Below are positions 27,507 through 36,366 of a DNA stretch of 49,042 bases, one piece after another. The position numbers were made by a program, and so were the translations under genes. The notes under the pieces were generated by a model. It made no database searches. It was not told where the DNA came from and saw nothing but the letters and a program-made list of their open reading frames with translations. Each line of letters starts with the position of its first letter. Positions within the stretch are counted from its first letter, which is position 1. The stretch spans positions 1-49,042 of the forward strand of contig JBLYYE010000042.1 in the NCBI GenBank assembly GCA_048549915.1. The letters are read 5' to 3'. Source of the DNA: LSUCC0057 sp048549915. Its GTDB lineage: Bacteria > Pseudomonadota > Gammaproteobacteria > Pseudomonadales > Porticoccaceae.

Positions 27507-28109
27507 CTAGGCGCGCTTGTCTAGAACCTCATCGATGAGACCATAGGCTTTCGACTCATCTGCACTCATAAAGGTATCGCGCTCAGTATCTAGCTCGATT
27601 TTAGAGAGCTCCTGACCGGTATGCTGGGCCATGAGGCGATTGAGGCGCTCGCGGATTTTCAAAATCTCTTGCGCTTGAATATGGATATCTGAGGCCTGGC
27701 CTTGAGCACCGCCGCTGGGCTGGTGAATCATGGTGCGCGCGTTGGGTAGCGCATAGCGCTTACCCGGGGCGCCGGCGCCGAGCAGAAATGCACCCATACT
27801 GGCAGCTTGGCCAATACACATGGTGCTGACATCGGGCTTGATAAACTGCATGGTATCGTAGATTGACAACCCGGCAGTCACAGAGCCACCCGGCGAGTTG
27901 ATGTAGAGGTGAATATCTTTATCGGGATTTTCGGACTCCAAGAACAGCATCTGCGCGACGATAAGGTTGGCCATGTAATCTTCAACTTGACCGACCATAA
28001 AAATGACACGCTCTTTGAGCAATCGCGAGTAGATGTCGAATGAGCGTTCACCGCGTGAAGTCTGCTCGATAACCATGGGCACTAAGCCAACACTGTTTAC
28101 ATCCATCAT
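27507..28109 (-). CDS. clpP: ClpP protease proteolytic subunit
   Basis: 200 residues. The catalytic triad is visible: Ser in GQAASMGAFLL, His in TMIHQPSGG and Asp in ELDTERDTFM. The IYINSPGG-type oxyanion strand (HLYINSPGGSV) is intact. The N-terminus, MMDVNSVGLVPMVIEQ, is probably a short propeptide before the processed start. It forms the barrel protease that works with ClpX. It lies between tig and clpX as in most gammaproteobacteria. Confidence 0.97.
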   Translation of the reverse strand: MMDVNSVGLVPMVIEQTSRGERSFDIYSRLLKERVIFMVGQVEDYMANLIVAQMLFLESENPDKDIHLYINSPGGSVTAGLSIYDTMQFIKPDVSTMCIGQAASMGAFLLGAGAPGKRYALPNARTMIHQPSGGAQGQASDIHIQAQEILKIRERLNRLMAQHTGQELSKIELDTERDTFMSADESKAYGLIDEVLDKRA

Positions 28110-28157
28110 TTTCCACAGTCCTCTGTTTGTTGAATCGATTTAAGTCTACCAGAGACA

Positions 28158-28183
28158 ACAACGGCGGCTACTGCCGCCGTTGT
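28158..28183. promoter_or_regulatory. Strong hairpin between tig and clpP
   Basis: ACAACGGCGGC-TACT-GCCGCCGTTGT is a perfect 11-bp inverted repeat with a 4-base loop. On the minus strand no T-run follows, so it is better read as an RNA processing, stabilising or attenuation element than as a full terminator. Confidence 0.6.
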
Positions 28184-28190
28184 CGAAGCT

Positions 28191-29513
28191 TTATTCGCTG
28201 TCAGCTTGAGGCTCGGGATCTGGCTTAACCGCATCCTCGTAGCTCTCAGTGACATCAGTCACGCTGCCTTTGCCAAGCACCAACTCGGTGACTTGATCTT
28301 CCAGCACAGCCGCTTCGATTGAGCCAAGCAGCTGCTGCTGGCTGTAGTAGTAATCTACAACCTCGTTGGGTGACTCATAAGTAGAGGCAATCTCGTCGAT
28401 GCGTGCGCGAACGGCATCGGCATCGGCTTTAAGCGACTCTTGCTTGACGATCTGGCTGACAATAACACCCAGTGAGGCACGTCGCTCAGCTTGTGGTGTG
28501 AACATCTCGTCGGGAAGCATATTTAGATCAAACTGCTGGCCGCCACCAAACTGCTGCAGCATTTGCTGTTTGAGCTGGTTAACTTCGGCTTTAACCAGCG
28601 CAGAGGGCAACTCGACACTGTTCATATCGAACAGCTGGTTCATGACGCGAGTCTTTACTTTATTGCGAACCGCATTGCGCAACTCGCGCTCCATGTTGTT
28701 GCGCACCTCTTCCAAGAACTTCTCGTGGCCGCCTTCGCTGACACCGTAGAGCTTGAAGAACTCGTCATTGAGTTCTGGCAGGTTGCGCTCGGCGACTGCT
28801 TTAACAGTAACGGTAAACTCAACCGCCGCCCCTTTAAGCTCTTCGGCGTGGTAATCGTCGGGGAAAGAGAGAGAAAGCAATTTCTCATCGCCAGCAGAAG
28901 CACCCACCAAGCCATCTTCAAAACCGGGGATCATGCTGCCAGAACCGAGCACTAAGTTTTGATCGCTGGCACTGCCACCGGCAAACTCTTCGCCATCGCG
29001 GCGGCCGACATAGTCGATAGTGACTTGATCGCCATCAGCTGCTGCGCGCTCGACTGTTTCGAATTTAGCCTGCTGCTCACGCAGAACTTCAATCATTTTC
29101 TCAACGTCGGCATCAACCACTTCTGAAACTGGTCGCTCGATTGCCACCTTGCTCAGGTCTGCCAGCTCGACTTCTGGATAAACTTCAAAAGCGGCGGTGT
29201 ATTCGAGATCGCTACCTTCGTTATCTTCGATGTTCTCAATAGTGGGAGCACCAACCGGCTGGAGGTTCTCTTTGGCAACGGCCTCGTAGAAGGTTTTATT
29301 AACCAACTCACCGACCACTTCTTGGCGGACGCCTTTGCCGTATTGCTGACGGACCACTTTGAGCGGCACCTTACCTTTGCGGAAACCTTTGATACGAACG
29401 GTTTTCGAGGCTTTCTCTAGACGTTCGGTTATCTCTTGCTCCACACGCTCGGCGGGGATACCTACTTTTAATTCGCGCTCAAGATTAGAGCGTGAGGTGA
29501 CGGAAACCTGCAT
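28191..29513 (-). CDS. tig: Trigger factor, ribosome-associated chaperone
   Basis: 440 residues from ATG at 29513; the ATG six bases earlier sits directly against the GAGGA ribosome site, so the second is preferred. The ribosome-binding signature is GFRKGKVPLKVV (near residues 43-54). A FKBP-type PPIase domain follows (about 150-245, 'GDQVTIDYVGRRDGEEF'), then the helical C-domain. It shields nascent chains at the ribosome exit. tRNA-Leu lies just upstream in the same direction, and clpP-clpX follow. Confidence 0.97.
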   Translation of the reverse strand: MQVSVTSRSNLERELKVGIPAERVEQEITERLEKASKTVRIKGFRKGKVPLKVVRQQYGKGVRQEVVGELVNKTFYEAVAKENLQPVGAPTIENIEDNEGSDLEYTAAFEVYPEVELADLSKVAIERPVSEVVDADVEKMIEVLREQQAKFETVERAAADGDQVTIDYVGRRDGEEFAGGSASDQNLVLGSGSMIPGFEDGLVGASAGDEKLLSLSFPDDYHAEELKGAAVEFTVTVKAVAERNLPELNDEFFKLYGVSEGGHEKFLEEVRNNMERELRNAVRNKVKTRVMNQLFDMNSVELPSALVKAEVNQLKQQMLQQFGGGQQFDLNMLPDEMFTPQAERRASLGVIVSQIVKQESLKADADAVRARIDEIASTYESPNEVVDYYYSQQQLLGSIEAAVLEDQVTELVLGKGSVTDVTESYEDAVKPDPEPQADSE

Positions 29514-29550
29514 GGACATTCCTCGTGATCACTATCAACTTTTTATGTAT

Positions 29551-29635
29551 TGGTGCGAATGGAGAGACTCGAACTCTCACGGGTTACCCCACTAGAACCT
29601 AAATCTAGCGCGTCTACCAGTTCCGCCACATTCGC
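29551..29635 (-). tRNA. tRNA-Leu (anticodon TAG)
   Basis: 85 bases with encoded CCA. The acceptor GCGAATG pairs perfectly with CATTCGC. The anticodon stem CTAGA/TCTAG holds loop TTTAGGT, anticodon TAG. A long variable arm (around TGGGGTAACCC) marks it as a class II leucine tRNA. It lies 37 bp upstream of tig. Confidence 0.97.
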
Positions 29636-29817
29636 AAATCAGGAGCCAAATAGTTGGCAATATTTTTCATTCAAAAGCTGGACAGCCAGAGCTGCGAAGC
29701 ATTTGAACCGGTGGCTCAGCACTATTAAACGTTGCAAACAGCGCGCTGGTAACGAGACCACCCCGAAAAAGGCGGTGAATTTTGCCACACCACCCTAGCG
29801 CCGGCAACCAAAGTTTC

Positions 29818-29832
29818 TATTCAGAGTGAATA
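29818..29832. promoter_or_regulatory. Short perfect inverted repeat, possible operator
   Basis: TATTCAGAGTGAATA has perfect 6-bp arms with a 3-base centre, 160 bp before fadH. It does not match FadR or PsrA operators that I know. It may be a regulator site, but a 15-bp AT-rich palindrome can also occur by chance. Confidence 0.3.
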
Positions 29833-29925
29833 TAAAACGAAATTGACCATATCTGTCAGTGATGTGCAATGTATCTGTTTATATTGGTTGCGACTCTACA
29901 GTCTAAAACCCGCATCGACCGAGAC

Positions 29926-29953
29926 TTGGCGTCAGCCTACAATCACTTACAAT
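29926..29953 (+). promoter_or_regulatory. Candidate sigma-70 promoter of fadH
   Basis: TTGGCG (29926-29931), 16-base spacer, TACAAT (29948-29953). The match is 4/6 and 5/6 to consensus and the placement, about 40 bp before the fadH ATG, is sensible. Confidence 0.4.
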
Positions 29954-29992
29954 GCAAAAAAACTAATAAATGCACCACCCGAGGAGTTAACC

Positions 29993-32029
29993 ATGAATGC
30001 TGCCGCACCCAATCCGTTCTACCCACATTTATTTCAACCACTGGACTTAGGCTTCACCCAACTCAAAAATCGCGTGTTGATGGGCTCGATGCACACCGGA
30101 CTGGAAGAAGTGCCCGATGGGCATCTGCGTATGGCCGCTTATTATGGTGAGCGCGCACGCGGCGGAGTTGGCTTGATTGTCAGCGGTGGATTTGGCCCCA
30201 ATGAAGAGGGCAATACCCATGAAACGACCAAACGCATGGTCACTGAGGACGATATTGCCAAACAGCGTGTGGTTACCGACGCTGTCCATGCTGAAGGTGG
30301 CAAAATTTGCCTGCAAATTCTCCACACAGGCCGCTACGGTGGTTCCCCTAAGCTAGTCGCCCCGTCGCCAATACAAGCGCCAATCAATCCCTTCAAGCCA
30401 AATCCACTCGATGAAGCCGGGATACAGAAGCAAATTGATGATTTTGTCTTCACCGCAGTGCAAGCCCAGCGCGCCGGTTACGACGGCGTTGAGATCATGG
30501 GCTCCGAGGGGTATTTCCTCAATCAATTTATTGCCCTGCGCACCAACCAACGCGATGATGACTGGGGCGGCGCCTACGAAAACCGTATCCGCCTGCCGAT
30601 TGCCGTTGTCAAAGCAGTGCGCGAAGCGGTCGGCGATGAGTTCATCATCATCTTCAGGCTCTCTATGCTCGATCTGGTTGAAGGGGGTAGCAGTGCGGAT
30701 GAAGTCGTGCAGCTCGGGCTCGAGCTTGAAAAAGCCGGCGTTACCATCATCAACACCGGCATCGGCTGGCACGAGGCGCGTATCCCAACTATCGCGACCA
30801 AAGTACCACGCGCCGCATTTAGTTGGGTGACTGCGCACTTCCGCAAGCAGCTCAATGTGCCCGTCATCACCTCAAATCGCATCAACACGCCCGAAGTCGC
30901 CGAAGAGGTCCTCGCTCGCGGTGATGCGGACATGGTATCAATGGCTCGCCCATTCTTGGCAGACCCAGAATTTGTTGTCAAAGCTGAGCAGAACCGCAGC
31001 GACGAGATCAATACCTGCATCGGCTGCAACCAGGCCTGTCTCGACCACATATTCAGCGGCAAGCTGACTAGCTGTCTAGTCAACCCTCGCGCCTGTGCAG
31101 AGACCGAGCTGGTTATTAACCCCACCAAACAAGTGCGCAAAATTGCTGTCATTGGCGCTGGCCCCGCAGGCCTAGCCGCAGCAACCACTGCCGCGCGACG
31201 CGGTCACCAAGTGACCCTGTTCGACAGCGCCAGCGAGATTGGCGGGCAATTTAATATCGCCAAGCAGATCCCCGGCAAAGAAGAGTTCTACGAGACTTTG
31301 CGCTACTTTGCTGTGCAGATCGAAAAAACCGGCGTCGACCTGCAGCTCAACACCCGGGTCACCACTGAGCAGCTCAATCAGAGTGAGTTCGATGAGGTAA
31401 TACTCGCCACCGGCATTGCGCCGCGCACCCCCGAAATTGAGGGTATCGATCACCCCAGCGTGATCGGTTACCTTGATGCGATCAACCACCCAGAGCGTGT
31501 CGGCAAACGCGTCGCCGTGATTGGCGCCGGCGGGATTGGCTTCGACGTCAGTGAAATGCTCAGCCACAGCGGCAAATCTGCCAGCCAAGATATTCCGGCC
31601 TTTATGCGCCAGTGGGGAATCGACATGAGTTTCAATGCCCGCAGCGGTATCGAAGGTGTAGCGCCAGCGTTCCCGCCATCGCCACGGCAGATCTTCTTGC
31701 TGCAACGCAAGGCTAAACGTGTCGGCTCAGGGTTAGGCAAAACTACCGGATGGGCACACCGCGCCGAGCTGCTGGCCAAAGGCGTGGAGATGATCCCCGG
31801 TTGCGATTACCAAAAGATCGACGATGCCGGCCTGCATCTGACTATTAGTGGCGAACCGCGCCTGCTCGAGGTCGACAGTGTCGTCATCTGTGCCGGCCAA
31901 GACCCCCTGCGAGAACTCGCTGAAGGGCTGACTAAATCGGTTCACTTAATCGGTGGTGCCGATGTCGCCACTGAACTGGACGCCAAGCGTGCAATTAAAC
32001 AAGGCACCGAGATCGCCGCCGCACTGTAA
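29993..32029 (+). CDS. fadH: 2,4-dienoyl-CoA reductase (NADPH)
   Basis: 678 residues from ATG at 29993, with GAGGAG just upstream; the frame is open to 29843 without family sequence. An Old-Yellow-Enzyme FMN barrel ('LKNRVLMGSMHTGLEE', 'QILHTGRYGG', 'GYDGVEIMGSEGYFLNQF') is followed by the 4Fe-4S cluster CIGCNQACLDHIF...SCLVNPRAC and an FAD/NADPH domain (VIGAGPAGLAAATTAARRG). It closely matches E. coli FadH. It reduces 2,4-dienoyl-CoA so that unsaturated fatty acids can enter beta-oxidation. It is monocistronic, with its own terminator. Confidence 0.95.
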   Translation: MNAAAPNPFYPHLFQPLDLGFTQLKNRVLMGSMHTGLEEVPDGHLRMAAYYGERARGGVGLIVSGGFGPNEEGNTHETTKRMVTEDDIAKQRVVTDAVHAEGGKICLQILHTGRYGGSPKLVAPSPIQAPINPFKPNPLDEAGIQKQIDDFVFTAVQAQRAGYDGVEIMGSEGYFLNQFIALRTNQRDDDWGGAYENRIRLPIAVVKAVREAVGDEFIIIFRLSMLDLVEGGSSADEVVQLGLELEKAGVTIINTGIGWHEARIPTIATKVPRAAFSWVTAHFRKQLNVPVITSNRINTPEVAEEVLARGDADMVSMARPFLADPEFVVKAEQNRSDEINTCIGCNQACLDHIFSGKLTSCLVNPRACAETELVINPTKQVRKIAVIGAGPAGLAAATTAARRGHQVTLFDSASEIGGQFNIAKQIPGKEEFYETLRYFAVQIEKTGVDLQLNTRVTTEQLNQSEFDEVILATGIAPRTPEIEGIDHPSVIGYLDAINHPERVGKRVAVIGAGGIGFDVSEMLSHSGKSASQDIPAFMRQWGIDMSFNARSGIEGVAPAFPPSPRQIFLLQRKAKRVGSGLGKTTGWAHRAELLAKGVEMIPGCDYQKIDDAGLHLTISGEPRLLEVDSVVICAGQDPLRELAEGLTKSVHLIGGADVATELDAKRAIKQGTEIAAAL

Positions 32030-32041
32030 ATCACGCCTTGC

Positions 32042-32081
32042 AAAAAAGCCGCCGTTCCAATCTTGGCACGGCGGTTTTTTT
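32042..32081 (+). terminator. Rho-independent terminator of fadH
   Basis: AAAAAAGCCGCCG and CGGCGGTTTTTTT flank a 14-base loop (32055-32068), giving a GC core of 6 bp plus a G-T pair and A-T pairs, ending in seven T residues. It starts 12 bp after the fadH stop. Confidence 0.9.
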
Positions 32082-32162
32082 ATCCTCATTTTTCACACTC
32101 TCGCGCCGACTAACCTCTCGACCCAAACTCTTGTTGAGGTCGAGTAAACTGCAACAATCAAG

Positions 32163-32178
32163 TTGACGCTAACGTAAA
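32163..32178. promoter_or_regulatory. Likely LiuR operator/promoter of the liu operon
   Basis: TTGACGCTAACGTAAA is a near-palindrome (half-sites TTGACG and CGTAAA, one mismatch). It resembles the TTkACG-N4-CGTmAA type of MerR/LiuR operator as I remember it. TTGACG can also serve as a -35 element, with TACTTT 17 bases downstream as a weak -10. It lies 78 bp before liuR, so LiuR would control itself and the genes behind it. Confidence 0.6.
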
Positions 32179-32255
32179 GGTAAGATACTTTGCGCAAACG
32201 TTATTTAGAGCAGTAGAGACGTTTACTGCAAACAAACTCGCAGAGGCAGCTTGTT

Positions 32256-32663
32256 ATGGTCGATAAAAACCGTCAATACAGCATCTCCCAAATGGCACAG
32301 GAGTTTGATATCACCCCGCGCGCCATTCGCCACTACGAACAGATCGGCTTAATTAGCCCGACTAGAATTGGCCAAAACCGTATCTACAACAGCGCAGACC
32401 GCACTCGCCTGAAACTTATTGTGCGCGGCAAACGTCTTGGGCTCTCACTCGAACAGTCGCGTGAAATCATCAATATGTATGAACCGGGCGCCAACAACCA
32501 CGCCCAGCTAGAAAAACTCATCGATGCCATTCGTCTACAGCGACAGCGCCTGCAAGCGCAGCTTGAGGAGCTTAACAGCATGCTCGGCGATCTCGATCAG
32601 GCGGAAGCCGAATCTCTCGCAGCATTGGCCCAGCCCGATGTCGCCAGACGCAAAACGGCTTAA
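32256..32663 (+). CDS. liuR: MerR-family regulator of leucine/isovalerate degradation (LiuR)
   Basis: 135 residues: winged-helix DNA-binding domain YSISQMAQEFDITPRAIRHYEQ at the N-terminus (residues 8-30, here described by its key run), 'GLISPTR' wing, then a long coiled-coil dimerisation helix. There is no metal-binding Cys, as expected of LiuR. LiuR-type regulators sense a branched-chain catabolic intermediate and control liu genes. It is the first gene of the operon, 51 bp before liuA, with an operator-like palindrome upstream. Confidence 0.88.
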   Translation: MVDKNRQYSISQMAQEFDITPRAIRHYEQIGLISPTRIGQNRIYNSADRTRLKLIVRGKRLGLSLEQSREIINMYEPGANNHAQLEKLIDAIRLQRQRLQAQLEELNSMLGDLDQAEAESLAALAQPDVARRKTA

Positions 32664-32714
32664 CTTTATTTTTTTACTTTAACCAAGAATCACCCTGCCC
32701 TCTAAGGAGTCCAC

Positions 32715-33884
32715 ATGAGCATCAGCTACCCTACTCTCAACTTTAACCTCGGCGAAGATATCGATATGTTGCGCGACTCGGTTTACCAGTTTTGCCAAGC
32801 TGAGTTAGCACCGCGCGCCGAGCAGATCGACCGCGACAATCAGTTCCCCATGGACATGTGGAAGAAATTCGGTGATATGGGCCTTCTCGGTATTACCGTA
32901 GAGGAGCAGTACGGCGGCTCTGATATGGGTTACTTGGCGCACACTATTGCTATGGAAGAGATTTCGCGCGCTTCAGCCTCGGTAGGTCTCTCTTACGGTG
33001 CTCACTCCAACTTGTGCGTCAACCAAATTGCTAAAAACGGCACCCACGAGCAGAAACTTAAGTATCTGCCCAAGCTCTGCAGTGGCGAACATATTGGCGC
33101 CTTAGCCATGTCCGAGCCCAACGCTGGCTCGGATGTTGTCAGTATGAAACTGACCGCGACAAAGGATGGCAACGAGTACGTGTTGAACGGCAACAAGATG
33201 TGGATCACCAACGGTCCAGATGCTCACACCTATGTCATCTACGCCAAGACCGATGTCCACGGCGGCTCCAAGGGCATTACTGCTTTTATTGTCGAGCGTG
33301 ACTACCCCGGTTTTAGCCGCCACCAAAAACTCGACAAACTCGGTATGCGCGGCTCCAATACCTGTGAACTGGTTTTCCAAGACTGCCGTGTACCCGCAGA
33401 GAATATTCTCGGTGGCGAGGGGCGTGGCGTCGCCGTGTTGATGTCAGGCCTCGACTATGAGCGCACCATTCTCTCCGGCGGCCCAGTCGGTATTATGCAA
33501 GCCTGTATGGATGTGGTGGTGCCCTATATTCACGATCGCAAACAGTTCGGTAAGGCGATTGGTGAGTTCCAATTAATGCAGGGCAAGATCGCTGATATGT
33601 ACACCGAACTGAGCGCCTGTCGCGCGTTCTTGTACGCAGTCGCCGCCGCATGTGACCGCGGCCAAGAGTCGCGCAAGGATGCTGCCGCAGTGATTCTCTA
33701 CACCGCAGAAAAGGCCACCCAAATGGCGCTACAAGCCATACAGACACTCGGCGGCAATGGCTACATCAACGAGTACTCCACAGGCCGTTTGCTGCGCGAT
33801 GCCAAACTCTATGAGATCGGCGCCGGCACCTCAGAGGTACGCCGAATGCTAATTGGCCGCGAACTGTTCAACGAAACTCGCTAA
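32715..33884 (+). CDS. liuA: Isovaleryl-CoA dehydrogenase
   Basis: 389 residues, acyl-CoA dehydrogenase fold ('YGGSDMGYLAHTIAMEEI', 'AMSEPNAGSDVVSMKL', 'QTLGGNGYINEYSTGRLLRDAKLYEIGAGTSE' as separate family blocks). The catalytic base appears to be Glu249 in GLDYERT, the position used by isovaleryl-CoA dehydrogenases instead of the usual C-terminal Glu. It oxidises isovaleryl-CoA to 3-methylcrotonyl-CoA with electrons to ETF. A strong AAGGAG site precedes the ATG. Second gene of liuRABCDE. Confidence 0.95.
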   Translation: MSISYPTLNFNLGEDIDMLRDSVYQFCQAELAPRAEQIDRDNQFPMDMWKKFGDMGLLGITVEEQYGGSDMGYLAHTIAMEEISRASASVGLSYGAHSNLCVNQIAKNGTHEQKLKYLPKLCSGEHIGALAMSEPNAGSDVVSMKLTATKDGNEYVLNGNKMWITNGPDAHTYVIYAKTDVHGGSKGITAFIVERDYPGFSRHQKLDKLGMRGSNTCELVFQDCRVPAENILGGEGRGVAVLMSGLDYERTILSGGPVGIMQACMDVVVPYIHDRKQFGKAIGEFQLMQGKIADMYTELSACRAFLYAVAAACDRGQESRKDAAAVILYTAEKATQMALQAIQTLGGNGYINEYSTGRLLRDAKLYEIGAGTSEVRRMLIGRELFNETR

Positions 33885-33908
33885 TCGCCACTGTTCTAGG
33901 AGTCCGCT

Positions 33909-35516
33909 ATGGCTGTTATCGCCAGCAAGCTAAAAACCCAGAGCGCCGAGTTCGCCGCCAACGCCAGCCATATGCAGGCACAGGTGGCTGATCTGCGCGA
34001 CAAAATAGAGGCTATTCGCCAAGGCGGCGGCAGCGCGTCACAGCAGCGCCATCTCGATCGCGGCAAACTACTGCCACGCCAGCGCATCGACGCCCTGATC
34101 GATCCGGGCTCGCCGTTTTTGGAGCTGTCGCAGTTGGCCGCTTACGAAGTTTACGGCGAAGAAGTTCCCGCTGCCGGTATTATTACCGGCATCGGTCGCG
34201 TCGCCGGCCGCGAGTGTTTGATCATCGCCAACGACGCTACCGTAAAAGGCGGTTCTTACTACCCGCTGACGGTTAAGAAGCACTTGCGTGCACAAACCAT
34301 CGCCCAGCAGAACGGCTTACTGTGTATTTATCTGGTCGACTCCGGCGGCGCCAACCTGCCCCGCCAAGATGAGGTGTTCCCCGATCGCGACCACTTTGGA
34401 CATATCTTTTTTAACCAGGCCAATATGTCCGCCGAAGGTATCCCGCAGATCGCCGCGGTGATGGGCTCGTGTACCGCCGGCGGCGCCTATGTGCCGGCTA
34501 TGGCCGACGAGTCGATCATTGTTAAAAACCAAGGCACTATCTTTTTAGGTGGACCTCCGTTGGTCAAGGCCGCTACCGGTGAAGTGGTCAGCGCCGAGGA
34601 TCTCGGCGGTGCCGATGTCCACTGCCGCACCTCTGGGGTTGCCGATCACTACGCACAGAATGACCACCACGCACTCGAGCTAGTGCGCCGCGCTGTCGCG
34701 CGCAGCAACCGCATAAAGCCGGCTCAGTTGGATGTTACCGAAGCGCAGCCACCGCGCTACGCCGCTGAGGAACTCTACGGCGTCATCCCCACCGATACAC
34801 GGACACCGTACGATGTCCGTGAGGTCATCGCGCGCGTGGTTGACGACTCTGATCTCGATGAATTCAAAGCGCTCTACGGCACCACGCTGGTGTGTGGGTT
34901 TGCGCGCATTCACGGTTACCCAGTCGGTATTGTCGCCAACAACGGCATCTTGTTTGGCGAGTCGGCAGAAAAGGGTGCGCACTTTGTCGAGCTCTGCGCG
35001 CAGCGCAAAATCCCACTGGTATTTTTACAGAACATCACCGGCTTTATGGTCGGCCGCCAGTATGAAGCTGGTGGTATCGCCAAACATGGCGCCAAGATGG
35101 TCACCGCTGTGGCTTGTGCCAAAGTGCCAAAATTCACCATCTTAATCGGTGGCTCGTTTGGCGCCGGCAACTACGGCATGTGTGGCCGCGCCTACGACCC
35201 CAACTTCTTGTTCATGTGGCCCAACGCGCGCATCTCGGTGATGGGCGGCGAACAGGCTGCCGGCGTATTGGCCACGGTTAAACGCGACCAGATCGAGCGG
35301 CGCGGCGATAGCTGGAGCAGCGAAGAAGAAGAGGCATTCAAGCAACCGACGATTGAGGCTTACGAACATCAAGGCCACCCCTACTACGCCTCGGCGCGGC
35401 TCTGGGACGACGGTGTGATTGACCCGGCAGAAACTCGCAATGTACTGGCACTGGCCATCTCAGCCAGCCTCAACAAACCGATAGCCGAGACACGCTTTGG
35501 CGTGTTCCGCATGTAA
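33909..35516 (+). CDS. liuB: Methylcrotonyl-CoA carboxylase, carboxyltransferase (beta) subunit
   Basis: 535 residues with the two crotonase-like carboxyltransferase halves: 'GKLLPRQRIDALIDPGSPF', 'LVDSGGANLPRQDEVFPDRD', 'MGSCTAGGAYVPAMAD' in the first, and 'FLQNITGFMVGRQYEAGGIA', 'GGSFGAGNYGMCGRAYDP' in the second. These blocks are typical of MCC beta rather than propionyl-CoA carboxylase. It transfers CO2 from biotin on LiuD to 3-methylcrotonyl-CoA. A TAGGAG site precedes the ATG, 24 bp after liuA. Confidence 0.95.
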   Translation: MAVIASKLKTQSAEFAANASHMQAQVADLRDKIEAIRQGGGSASQQRHLDRGKLLPRQRIDALIDPGSPFLELSQLAAYEVYGEEVPAAGIITGIGRVAGRECLIIANDATVKGGSYYPLTVKKHLRAQTIAQQNGLLCIYLVDSGGANLPRQDEVFPDRDHFGHIFFNQANMSAEGIPQIAAVMGSCTAGGAYVPAMADESIIVKNQGTIFLGGPPLVKAATGEVVSAEDLGGADVHCRTSGVADHYAQNDHHALELVRRAVARSNRIKPAQLDVTEAQPPRYAAEELYGVIPTDTRTPYDVREVIARVVDDSDLDEFKALYGTTLVCGFARIHGYPVGIVANNGILFGESAEKGAHFVELCAQRKIPLVFLQNITGFMVGRQYEAGGIAKHGAKMVTAVACAKVPKFTILIGGSFGAGNYGMCGRAYDPNFLFMWPNARISVMGGEQAAGVLATVKRDQIERRGDSWSSEEEEAFKQPTIEAYEHQGHPYYASARLWDDGVIDPAETRNVLALAISASLNKPIAETRFGVFRM

Positions 35517-35539
35517 GCGGTGCAGACAAGAGAGTGGTT

Positions 35540-36325
35540 ATGAGCAAACATTTACGGGTAGCACACGATCCGCGCGGCGTTGTCACGGTAACACTGGACA
35601 ATGCAGAGCAACACAACGCTTTTGACGACCAGCTGATCGCCGCGCTCAAGCAGACATTTGAAACGTTGGCGGCTGACAGCAGTGTCCGCACAGTGGTCTT
35701 GGCTGCTGAGGGCAAAAGCTTTTCAGCCGGTGCAGACCTGGGTTATATGAAAAAAATGGCTGGTTACAGCCAAACCGACAATCAGCGCGATGCCGAACAA
35801 CTGGCCGCTATGCTGAGCGCACTCAACAACTTGCCGATGCCGACCATCGCCCGCGTGCAGGGCGCAGCCTTTGGCGGCGCGGTCGGTTTGGTCAGTTGTT
35901 GCGATATGGCTGTCGCTAGCGAACGGGCCAGCTTCTGCCTCTCTGAGGTTAAGCTGGGACTCATCCCCGCCACCATATCGCCCTATGTGCTGCGCGCCAT
36001 CGGTGAGCGCGCCGCGCGCCGCTACTTCACAACTGCCGAGCGTTTCACCGCATCCACTGCATTGCAGCTGGGCCTACTCAGCGAGGTGGTCGCCGAAGAA
36101 AATCTCGACGAGGCTTGTCAACAGCTGATCAACACTCTGCTCGCCAATGGCCCTCAAGCAGTGCGTGAAGCAAAAGCATTGGCACTCGACTACGGCGGCC
36201 AAACGATCGACGCGGCGCTGATACATGACAGCAGTGAACGCATTGCGCGACTGCGTGTCTCAGCTGAAGGGCAAGAGGGCTTAGCCGCTTTCTTTGACAA
36301 GCGCCAACCCAGCTGGCAGCGCTAA
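35540..36325 (+). CDS. liuC: Methylglutaconyl-CoA hydratase
   Basis: 261 residues from ATG at 35540; a GTG two codons earlier is possible. Crotonase fold with the oxyanion-hole blocks 'GKSFSAGADLGYMKKM' and 'VQGAAFGGAVGLVSCCDMA', and the Glu-containing 'FCLSEVKLGLIPATISPYV'. In this operon position it should hydrate 3-methylglutaconyl-CoA to HMG-CoA. The fold alone cannot separate it from other enoyl-CoA hydratases; the context decides. Confidence 0.9.
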   Translation: MSKHLRVAHDPRGVVTVTLDNAEQHNAFDDQLIAALKQTFETLAADSSVRTVVLAAEGKSFSAGADLGYMKKMAGYSQTDNQRDAEQLAAMLSALNNLPMPTIARVQGAAFGGAVGLVSCCDMAVASERASFCLSEVKLGLIPATISPYVLRAIGERAARRYFTTAERFTASTALQLGLLSEVVAEENLDEACQQLINTLLANGPQAVREAKALALDYGGQTIDAALIHDSSERIARLRVSAEGQEGLAAFFDKRQPSWQR

Positions 36326-36366
36326 CGCGGCAGCTACACAACATCACACACTATGGAACAGCGACT

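Larger units (their letters stand above)
29636..29992. other. 357-bp intergenic region upstream of fadH
   Basis: No credible gene. It holds the promoter side of tRNA-Leu (to the left), a perfect inverted repeat TATTCA-GAG-TGAATA at 29818-29832, and near its right end a promoter-like pair. A GAGGAG ribosome site precedes the fadH ATG. The short open frames here run into the tRNA or out of frame and show no family features. Confidence 0.6.

Noticed and set aside
29550..29798. 82-aa open frame in the tRNA-Leu/fadH gap
   Set aside because: It begins inside tRNA-Leu on the other strand; no coding character.
30574..31188. 204-aa open frame on the minus strand inside fadH
   Set aside because: Low-complexity Ser/Arg/Ala antisense frame over a conserved FadH; not a gene.
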